The notes beneath the pieces were generated by a model. That model was given only the letters and a program-made list of their open reading frames with translations. It had not been told where the DNA came from and searched no databases. DNA of 5,342 nt, taken from the NCBI RefSeq assembly GCF_052030685.1, contig NZ_JBQAJM010000059.1, positions 1-5,342 of the forward strand. The letters are read 5' to 3'. Below are positions 1 through 5,342 of the stretch, piece by piece. The DNA is from Caedibacter sp052030685 (GTDB lineage Bacteria; Pseudomonadota; Gammaproteobacteria; Francisellales; Francisellaceae). The position numbers were made by a program, and so were the translations under genes. How positions within the stretch are numbered: the stretch's first letter is position 1; every line of letters starts with the position of its first letter.

Positions 1-61
1 AAAGCTTAGTTGCGTGAGCTAACAATTAGATCGACTGATTGAAAATTTAATGTTTAAAACT

Positions 62-568
62 CTAAACTTCAGAATGCAATACTTTATTATCAACATTTTC
101 GACTTCAATGACTAAGTTAAGCTCTTGCTCAAGAAGTGTTCGTGAGCCAGTATATGTTGTTTCAATATTTAGCACACAGCTGTCATTAGCACTTAATATA
201 GTTTGTGTCACAGAACCATCTTCATTGGTAATAAGGCAGCTTTTTTCTGATTTGTCAGCCACATATTTTAGTGATAGTCCATCAATTTGTGGATCGATAT
301 GTGCGCCTATTACTTTAACGTTATCTTGTTGTGGATCATTTAAACCAGCCATAAGATGATAAGTGGTTTCTGTGCTTAAACGTTGCTTATTGATGCCAAT
401 CCCTTGCGCTTTAATGCTAGAGGCAGGCGCTAATAACGTTTCATTGGTAAGTTTAGTGCTACTTATGACTGGCTCTGGTGATGGGGCTCACGCTCCACCG
501 CCACAGGCGCTGATTAAAGAAGTGCTTAGCACTGAAGGTAATAGCTTAATAAGTGTTTTATATTTCAT
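62..568 (-). pseudogene. Small lipoprotein gene interrupted by an in-frame TGA at codon 27
   Basis: Reading from the ATG at 568 (AAGGA eight bases upstream) gives MKYKTLIKLLPSVL, then a hydrophobic stretch and the lipobox ISAC with Cys22, then GGGA, then TGA at 490-488. The same frame continues as APSPEPVISSTKL without another stop for 141 codons to TAG at 64-62, giving 168 codons in all. The ATG at 352, inside this frame, has no ribosome site or signal peptide and is unlikely to be a true start. The downstream part looks like one Ig-like domain with a Cys pair (111/131) and resembles domains of the large neighbouring lipoprotein, for example IDPQIDGLS here against FSPVVDGVS there. As written, the gene makes only a 26-residue product that would process to a five-residue lipopeptide. 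It could be a recent nonsense allele, a base-call error, or a readthrough site. The function of the intact form is unknown. Confidence 0.8.
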
Positions 569-576
569 TACAAGTT

Positions 577-581
577 TCCTT
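577..581 (-). promoter_or_regulatory. Shine-Dalgarno site of the interrupted small lipoprotein gene
   Basis: AAGGA on the minus strand lies eight bases before the ATG at 568. It supports translation starting at the signal peptide rather than at the internal ATG at 352. Confidence 0.75.
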
Positions 582-611
582 AAAGTGAATCAAACTTTTT
601 CATGTGGCTGA

Positions 612-640
612 ATGATAAAGCAGTAAATTGATTGGGAAAA
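612..640 (-). promoter_or_regulatory. Weak promoter candidate for the small lipoprotein gene
   Basis: On the minus strand TATCAT (617-612, five of six matches to the -10 consensus) lies 17 bases after TTTTCC (640-635, only three of six matches to -35). It is correctly placed between the upstream terminator and the Shine-Dalgarno site. The poor -35 keeps confidence low. Confidence 0.25.
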
Positions 641-642
641 CG

Positions 643-663
643 ACAGATCATGCGTTGATCTGT
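643..663. repeat. 21-bp perfect inverted repeat in the intergenic region
   Basis: The 8-base arms ACAGATCA and TGATCTGT flank a 5-base centre. The repeat sits between the terminator and the small lipoprotein gene, just upstream of that gene's weak promoter candidate. The arms are AT-rich and no long T run follows on either strand, so a protein-binding operator is more plausible than a terminator. Confidence 0.55.
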
Positions 664-712
664 GCGTAATGTGTGCAGGTTAAATAGGGGCTACATAGGA
701 AAAGCCAAAAGC

Positions 713-736
713 AAAAAAGCCCGCAGTAGCGGGCTT
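713..736 (-). terminator. Intrinsic terminator of the large lipoprotein gene
   Basis: A perfect 8-bp stem (729-736 pairing with 717-724, arms AAGCCCGC and GCGGGCTT) encloses a 4-base loop. On the minus strand it runs into six T residues (718-713). It starts 31 bases after the TAA stop of the large gene. On the plus strand no T run follows the hairpin, so it works in one direction only. It separates the large gene from the small lipoprotein gene downstream, implying separate transcription of the latter. Confidence 0.9.
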
Positions 737-767
737 AGGGTATGGTTAGTATGAGTTAGGCGAGAGA

Positions 768-1895
768 TTAGTTGTTATAAGGATAAACCACTTTTGGGGT
801 TGTCACGTAGGCAGAGGTTACATTAGTCCCTGTTTTATAATCGCGATTACTTCCCCAGCAGTATGCTTTATCTTTATTGCTAATGAAGCAGTTATTACCA
901 GCAAGCGATTTTACTGTCTCATCTGCCGCTAACTCGCCTTGAGCAACTGCTACGGGCACGCTAGTGTTAGTTCTATTGCCATTACCTAAGTCATAGTTTT
1001 GGTTATCACCGAAGCAATAGGCTTTATTATCCGCAAGTAAACACGTACTTCTAAAGTTAGCTGAGATATCCTGCAATGTTGCATTGGCAGGGATTACGCC
1101 AGCTTTGACCTGAACTGGTGTTGTGCGTTTAGTCGTTGAACCATCACCTAATTGACCGTATCTATTATACCCCCAGCAGTACGCATGATTATCGCTGGCT
1201 AACCCGCAGAAGTAATCATAACCAGATTGGATCTTGGTGTAGTAAGCCCCTTGTGGTAAGGCGCCTTGTGCAATGGCGGTTAATTTAGCAGGACCATCTT
1301 CAGCGGTGCAGTATACCCAACCATTGCTAGCAAGCGCACATGTTTCATAAGCGCTGACAATCACCTGCTTAATTGTCTCTGTTACGGGAATATCTCCTCT
1401 AGGGATTGCAACTGGATGATCAACTTCAGTACCCACTGGAATGGCGGTTGCCAGTTGATTATCACGGTTTGAACCCCAGCAATATAATTCCTCATTAGTT
1501 GAGATCGCACAAAAATGGAACTGTCCGCCAACAATGCTCTTAAACGTGATTCCATTTTGTGCAACTTTGGTGGGCTCGTAAACCATAGTTGTGCTAGAAG
1601 CTGTACCCGTTAGTCCATAAGCATTATATCCCCAGCAATAGGCTTGTCCATTATTATCCAAAGCACACGTTGTGTCTCTACTTGAGACAATCGTATCAAG
1701 CACGACATCTTCTGGCATTTGCCCTTGTGTTACAGCAACTGGTCTACGTTGATGATCAGAAAGAGGAGTTCCCCCTGTCCCTAATCTCCAATTGCTGACA
1801 CTTCCCCAACAATAGGCTTTGTGATCATGTCCAATACCGCAAGAGCCATCATCCCAACTTGTTGAGACTTTAGATAATGCTTTCCACGCATAACT
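768..1895 (-). other. Seven RCC1-type repeats forming a predicted beta-propeller (residues 1079-1453)
   Basis: Seven repeats are seen with signature Trp or equivalent at residues 1108, 1166, 1218, 1275, 1319, 1373 and 1425, spaced 44-58 residues, which suits RCC1 repeats of about 50 residues. The consensus read by eye is P-V-x-V, then QGxxP, then a hydrophobic strand, then CAL-x-x-N/D-x-x-x-YCWG-x-N-x-x-x-LG. The CWG and GQLG motifs match the bacterial version of the RCC1 family. Repeat 6 has Phe for Trp (YCFG). Repeat 4 reads YCTAEDG and lacks the following N-x-x-x-LG turn, making it the shortest. Seven repeats is the number that closes a canonical RCC1 propeller, and the protein ends just after the seventh, so the domain appears complete. 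Confidence 0.9.
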
Positions 1896-4800
1896 TTGGA
1901 TATTAAAGCTTATGACAGGGTTACTAATCTCCATCGTATCATTTGCGGTAACAGTTAACTCATAGCTGCCAACAGCAAGTTCCTCAGTTGTTGTGACATG
2001 CACTTGACAAGTTAGGCTTTGTGCAGATTGTGATAATGTACAGCTGTCACTTTGAGCGCCATTGATTAATATCTCTGGTGAGCTTGAACTAATCGTGAAG
2101 CTTTGATCTGTTGTTGTTTCATTAAACCAGCTTTCAGGGGCATGAATCACAACATCAAAACCTAAACCAGCGACAACACCTGTGATAGTTTGACCATTAG
2201 CAACAAGCTCAGCTGAAGCAATACCGTGATCAATAATATTAACCGTGCCAATATTAAGATCATTTTGTGCCAAGTTGCTATTGTCTCCCATATCTAGCAC
2301 CAATCCATACTCTGCCGGTGTACTGTTATCAGAAATATCTAAGCCTACGTAGCAATAAGCGCCACTGGCAACGGCAGCACCACTTAAGCAGCTTGGGATA
2401 AGGGTTGGATCGCTCAATTGTAAACCACTTAGCGTTTCACCGGTAAGATGATAATTCGCAATGTCCGTTGATGGTAACCAAGCAACATATGCCTCATTAT
2501 TGATGATTTTCAAATCATAGTGCTTAACGCCAGTTAATGGTACATTGATCGCTGCTTGTGGGGCGCTAAAGCTTACTTCATTGACAAAGTTTGTTTTGAA
2601 AGTCATTTGTAAGGTTGTCGCTAATAATCCAGATTCAACGCTAGGTGTTAGTGTGAGATTAAAGTGATTTCCTGGTTGTTCATTAGCGTTAGCAGCAGCA
2701 TGAAAAGCCACATAACAAGTCATACCACTTGCTAATGTCATCGCATCTTCACACAAGGTCATCTCTGGTGATGAAGCTTGTGAAGATAGGGTGACACCCG
2801 TTGGTAGGTTTTGCTCAAAGCTTATTACTTGGGCTACGCTTGTATTATTAGTCATTGGAATGTAACGTACACCAGGTTCAGTAAAGACAACTTCTTGCGT
2901 AAATGCACCATCATCAAAGCTAGGATAAAGCGCATTCGTGATGCTTGGGTAAAATACGGTTGCAGCATTATTAGCAGCGATACCGAAGACCTTATCCAAC
3001 GTTGCGTTAGCATCATTATTGGCAATAACTTCTGCTTGATGTGTCATCATCGCCTGTTGCAAATCAGCAATGGTTTTACCCTCCAATAATGGTAAAGTAA
3101 GTGATTGTGATTGATTGACGCCAAGCATTACGAATGTATCAAGCGTCTGAAAGTCAACAATATCGCTTAACCATTGAGGTGCTGCAACACTTAGGTATTG
3201 TAATGCTTGTGTTGCATTATTTGTTAGGCTTAGATGTAAGCCTTCTGTATCAACCGTCACGGTATTACTACTTAACTGTGATAGTACATTGAGATCGACA
3301 AGCCCACTAATATTTGCCTCAGGATCGTTGATATCAACGACATTGATATTGAGTGTTTCAGTATCTGTACTTGCATCATCCCATTGAATAACTAAATGGT
3401 TAAGAAGGCTTTTATTGGCTAAATCCACACCTGAAATATCAATCTTTGCAACGCAAGGTGAGCTGATAATGCTACCGATTTGACAGCTGTTTTCAACACT
3501 GGTATCTAAAGTATAAGGCATTTTAAATGGCAGTTCAAAACCGTATAGCTTCTTTGCCTCCACTGGTGAAAGTATCACATAGATTGAGGCATCTTTACCT
3601 GAGACAAATGCATTTGGTGTGCGTGTTGCATCAATAAAGATTCCGTTATCGCTATAGTTTGGCAAGGTGACTTCGGTAGTTGTATTGCTGTTATTGATGA
3701 CTAATTTAAGCGGTTGAATAACTTGTGAGATGGCAACAGATGGGTTAATCACAACAGAGCAGCTCATGCCAGGGGCAACAACATTACCGGTTAAGCATGA
3801 TGAGCTTTCTAAAAGACTCATTTGATTACTAATGTCTTTGCCAGTTGCATCATAAATTTTATAATCATCTGTAAGCGTTGATGGTTTAAAATTAACGTTG
3901 CCATTATTTACCAATTTAATCATGCTATCATGATGATCAATTAAAACACTTAATGGATCAATGCTTAGCATAACCGTGGTATCCATTGCCAAATTTGTCG
4001 TTAAATCATCAAGGTGATACATCGAGTCGGTAACAAAGGTGACTGCCGTTTCAAAGTTTGAAATACCTGTATTACTGACTTCAGGAGTGACAATGACTTT
4101 AACTTGACAGCTTGCGCCTGCTGCTAGTGGCAATGTGCATAGTGAAAAATCAGCACTTACGCCATCAACAACGGGAGAAAATTGTGCATCAATGCTATTG
4201 ATGGTATCAGTGGTTACGTTTTTAAGCGTAATCATTTTTTCTAAGTCGCCATTAGCATTAGGTACAAAATTGTTCTGACTATTTTCAGCAGATAAAGTAG
4301 ACAAATTAAAAGAGGGCGTCAGCTCTACTTTTTGTGCTTTTTGTTCGTTGGTTTTAACATGTAATAAGCTTTCTACTAATGCTTGATCTAATCCATTTTT
4401 CCAGGCTTTCAGTGCAGCAAGTGCTTCAGCAGAATTATCTAGCTCAAATTTTAAGGTTGCTGTTTGCCCACTCTCTAGAGTTGAAATGCTATTTAAAGCA
4501 TGGATGTATGCACGCACAGATTCTGGAAAAACCATTTGCGGGTGCTGTAGTACTTTTTGTGATGTGTTGACGATATCAATCGATGTTTGTAGTCCAGGTG
4601 AGAATGAACCTACACTCATTACTTGAATATCAGAATGATTAAATAGTGCATCACTATCCGCTTTAAAGTTGATATCGATTGGTGTTGTTACGGTACCTGT
4701 TGTCGTTTCATAGATAAGGCTACCATGATAACTTGCATTATCAGCTGTTGATGTAACTTCATAATGATCTTGGCATTGCTCGCCAGCACTTAGCTGTAAT

Positions 4801-5129
4801 CCTTCATAACAGCCGCTATTGCTCTCAAGCGCATTGGCTTGCACTGTGGTTAATTGTGGCGAGAAGTATTTTTTAATGATTTGCGCAGGTTCTGCACTCA
4901 TGCCAAGTGTAGCAACCTCTGCGGTGAGTTGTGTGTTGTATAATGCTTTTTCACCATTGATGACATTATCAGGTGTATCAAGCGTTACCGCTGCATTGAT
5001 TTTTGTTTGTGTTGTTGGCGTACCTTCTGCAGAACTACCTCCGCCGCCACCGCAAGCAGTTAATGAGATACTGCCAAGAGATAGTGCACAAAGAGTATAG
5101 AGTTTGTTAAGTTTTGTGATCTTCTTCAT
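768..5129 (-). CDS. Large lipoprotein: Ig-like domain array with C-terminal seven-bladed RCC1-type propeller
   Basis: The product is 1453 residues. The start at 5129 is preferred over an in-frame ATG at 5162: it has GAGGA seven bases upstream and opens directly into a lipoprotein signal peptide (MKKITKLNK basic end, hydrophobic stretch, LTAC lipobox, lipid-modified Cys26). Glycine at +2 is consistent with outer-membrane sorting. A Gly/Ser linker follows. Residues 44-1078 are beta-rich, Ig-like domains of about 105-120 residues, many with a Cys pair 10-12 residues apart (107/119, 331/341, 445/457, 549/559, 793/805, 914/926, 1030/1041). Two longer Cys-free stretches, around 150-300 and 600-750, contain predicted helical segments. 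Residues 1079-1453 form seven RCC1-type repeats with a recurring C-x9-10-CWG signature. RCC1 propellers usually bind proteins; a secreted bacterial example is BLIP-II. No catalytic motif is recognised. An adhesin or envelope binding role is inference. The stop is TAA, followed by a terminator. The gene appears monocistronic. Confidence 0.95.
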   Translation of the reverse strand: MKKITKLNKLYTLCALSLGSISLTACGGGGGSSAEGTPTTQTKINAAVTLDTPDNVINGEKALYNTQLTAEVATLGMSAEPAQIIKKYFSPQLTTVQANALESNSGCYEGLQLSAGEQCQDHYEVTSTADNASYHGSLIYETTTGTVTTPIDINFKADSDALFNHSDIQVMSVGSFSPGLQTSIDIVNTSQKVLQHPQMVFPESVRAYIHALNSISTLESGQTATLKFELDNSAEALAALKAWKNGLDQALVESLLHVKTNEQKAQKVELTPSFNLSTLSAENSQNNFVPNANGDLEKMITLKNVTTDTINSIDAQFSPVVDGVSADFSLCTLPLAAGASCQVKVIVTPEVSNTGISNFETAVTFVTDSMYHLDDLTTNLAMDTTVMLSIDPLSVLIDHHDSMIKLVNNGNVNFKPSTLTDDYKIYDATGKDISNQMSLLESSSCLTGNVVAPGMSCSVVINPSVAISQVIQPLKLVINNSNTTTEVTLPNYSDNGIFIDATRTPNAFVSGKDASIYVILSPVEAKKLYGFELPFKMPYTLDTSVENSCQIGSIISSPCVAKIDISGVDLANKSLLNHLVIQWDDASTDTETLNINVVDINDPEANISGLVDLNVLSQLSSNTVTVDTEGLHLSLTNNATQALQYLSVAAPQWLSDIVDFQTLDTFVMLGVNQSQSLTLPLLEGKTIADLQQAMMTHQAEVIANNDANATLDKVFGIAANNAATVFYPSITNALYPSFDDGAFTQEVVFTEPGVRYIPMTNNTSVAQVISFEQNLPTGVTLSSQASSPEMTLCEDAMTLASGMTCYVAFHAAANANEQPGNHFNLTLTPSVESGLLATTLQMTFKTNFVNEVSFSAPQAAINVPLTGVKHYDLKIINNEAYVAWLPSTDIANYHLTGETLSGLQLSDPTLIPSCLSGAAVASGAYCYVGLDISDNSTPAEYGLVLDMGDNSNLAQNDLNIGTVNIIDHGIASAELVANGQTITGVVAGLGFDVVIHAPESWFNETTTDQSFTISSSSPEILINGAQSDSCTLSQSAQSLTCQVHVTTTEELAVGSYELTVTANDTMEISNPVISFNIQSYAWKALSKVSTSWDDGSCGIGHDHKAYCWGSVSNWRLGTGGTPLSDHQRRPVAVTQGQMPEDVVLDTIVSSRDTTCALDNNGQAYCWGYNAYGLTGTASSTTMVYEPTKVAQNGITFKSIVGGQFHFCAISTNEELYCWGSNRDNQLATAIPVGTEVDHPVAIPRGDIPVTETIKQVIVSAYETCALASNGWVYCTAEDGPAKLTAIAQGALPQGAYYTKIQSGYDYFCGLASDNHAYCWGYNRYGQLGDGSTTKRTTPVQVKAGVIPANATLQDISANFRSTCLLADNKAYCFGDNQNYDLGNGNRTNTSVPVAVAQGELAADETVKSLAGNNCFISNKDKAYCWGSNRDYKTGTNVTSAYVTTPKVVYPYNN
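2226..3644 (-). repeat. Internal protein super-repeat, copy 2 (residues 496-968)
   Basis: The domain order repeats copy 1: a Cys-pair domain (549/559), a Cys-free domain with a helical stretch near 690-720 (TIADLQQAMMTHQAEVI), then Cys-pair domains (793/805, 914/926). The linkers between the first and second domains also correspond between copies. After this copy a third example of the first domain (Cys 1030/1041, residues about 969-1078) leads straight into the propeller, so the array reads as two and a quarter units. The estimate rests on visual alignment and Cys spacing, not on a computed self-alignment. Confidence 0.6.
3645..5000 (-). repeat. Internal protein super-repeat, copy 1 (residues 44-495)
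   Basis: This segment holds four domains, in order: a Cys-pair domain (107/119), a Cys-free domain with a helical stretch near 225-260 (AEALAALKAWKNGLDQ), and two more Cys-pair domains (331/341, 445/457). Read by eye, each domain aligns with the domain in the same position of copy 2. For example, KLVNNGNVNFKPS here matches KIINNEAYVAWLPS in copy 2, and SCLTGNVVAPGMSC matches SCLSGAAVASGAYC. The similarity is at protein level only and is divergent, so the duplication is old. Boundaries are approximate. Confidence 0.6.
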
Positions 5130-5136
5130 AATGTTT

Positions 5137-5141
5137 TCCTC
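5137..5141 (-). promoter_or_regulatory. Shine-Dalgarno site fixing the start of the large lipoprotein gene
   Basis: GAGGA on the minus strand lies seven bases before the ATG at 5129. The upstream in-frame ATG at 5162 would add eleven polar residues in front of the signal peptide, so this site decides the start. Confidence 0.85.
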
Positions 5142-5172
5142 GAAAGTTGTTGAACATCGCAAGATGACAATT

Positions 5173-5182
5173 GGTGATCACC
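5173..5182. repeat. 10-bp perfect palindrome in the leader of the large gene
   Basis: GGTGATCACC is self-complementary over all ten bases. If the -10 candidate at 5195-5200 is real, it lies about 6-15 bases into the transcript, a common operator position. Short palindromes also arise by chance. Confidence 0.35.
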
Positions 5183-5194
5183 TTGTGTGGTCGC

Positions 5195-5200
5195 ATTATG
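5195..5200 (-). promoter_or_regulatory. Possible -10 element for the large lipoprotein gene
   Basis: CATAAT on the minus strand matches five of six bases of the sigma-70 -10 consensus and would place the transcript start near 5188, about 59 bases before the ATG. No convincing -35 hexamer is found at 16-18 bases upstream, so the promoter would need an activator or may lie elsewhere, possibly beyond the repeat array. Confidence 0.3.
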
Positions 5201-5265
5201 AACAGAATGAGTAGTTAGAGACAGGTCATATGTTGCACCGATTGTTGCGTTTTGTGTACACTGTT

Positions 5266-5342
5266 CAGAGGACAGAGGACAGAGGACAGAGGACAGAGGA
5301 CAGAGGACAGAGGACAGAGGACAGAGGACAGAGGACAGAGGA
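5266..5342. repeat. Tandem heptanucleotide repeat, at least 11 copies, continuing past the window
   Basis: The unit CAGAGGA (TCCTCTG on the minus strand) is repeated eleven times without a mismatch over 77 bases and reaches the last base of the window, so the true length is unknown. It begins 136 bases upstream of the large gene's ATG. Perfect short-unit arrays of this length typically change copy number by replication slippage. It is not coding within the visible part, and whether it lies in the 3' end of another gene cannot be seen. Confidence 0.95.

Noticed and set aside
1..61. Terminator or further gene after the small lipoprotein
   Set aside because: Only short AT-rich palindromes are present (for example around 52-60), with no GC-rich stem and T run, and no coding signal in so short a stretch.
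488..490. TGA as tryptophan or selenocysteine in a recoded gene
   Set aside because: Every tryptophan checked at the propeller CWG motifs uses TGG, and the 1453-codon frame contains no TGA, so a TGA=Trp code is unlikely. No selenocysteine-type enzyme context or evident hairpin directly after the codon was seen.
108..611. Plus-strand open frames at 108-359 and 363-611
   Set aside because: They lie antisense to the interrupted lipoprotein gene, have no ribosome sites or recognisable protein features, and the minus-strand reading has a signal peptide, lipobox and domain similarity.
643..663. Terminator hairpin
   Set aside because: The stem is short and AT-rich, and only four T residues follow on the minus strand after a two-base gap. 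A much stronger terminator lies at 713-736.
1382..1564. Minus-strand 60-codon frame inside the propeller region
   Set aside because: It is out of frame with the RCC1 repeats it overlaps, which are clearly coding.
768..1895. Legionella-type secreted RCC1 effector acting on host GTPases
   Set aside because: Those effectors are injected and lack lipoprotein signals; this protein has a clear lipobox and disulfide-type cysteine pairs, so it acts outside the cytoplasm.
2811..5100. Plus-strand open frames at 2811-3089, 4379-4570 and 4819-5100
   Set aside because: They are antisense to a single long, well-supported coding frame and show no credible protein features.
5266..5342. CRISPR array
   Set aside because: The units are contiguous identical 7-mers with no spacers.

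Overview
The window looks like chromosomal DNA from an AT-rich bacterium, most likely a Gram-negative and probably a gammaproteobacterium. The evidence is two lipoprotein genes whose lipobox cysteine is followed by a run of glycines, conventional Shine-Dalgarno sites, and a GC-hairpin/U-run terminator. No gene here identifies the genus. Everything coding lies on the minus strand, so the region reads from right to left.

Layout from right to left. (1) 5266-5342 is a perfect tandem array of a 7-bp unit, eleven full copies, running off the window edge. (2) 5130-5265 is the leader of the large gene, with a weak promoter candidate, a 10-bp perfect palindrome and a clear Shine-Dalgarno site. (3) 5129-768 encodes a 1453-residue surface or periplasmic lipoprotein. 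It has a lipoprotein signal peptide, a long array of immunoglobulin-like beta domains, and a C-terminal seven-bladed RCC1-type beta-propeller. (4) 713-736 is a strong intrinsic terminator for that gene. (5) 643-663 is a 21-bp inverted repeat. (6) 568-62 is a second, small lipoprotein gene interrupted by a TGA codon five residues into the mature protein; only its second part would be seen by a simple ORF search. (7) 1-61 shows no recognisable feature.

The main points of interest are inside the proteins. By eye, the N-terminal 1000 residues of the large lipoprotein are an internal duplication of a four-domain unit (about 450-470 residues), followed by an extra copy of the unit's first domain and then the propeller. 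All 28 cysteines of the mature protein apart from the lipid-anchored one form 14 closely spaced pairs, one in each of seven Ig-like domains and one in each of seven propeller blades. This suggests a heavily disulfide-stapled rod carrying a propeller at its tip. The small lipoprotein resembles a single domain of the large one, so the two are probably related in origin. No enzyme active site was recognised. The likely roles are binding or adhesion at the cell envelope, which is inference.
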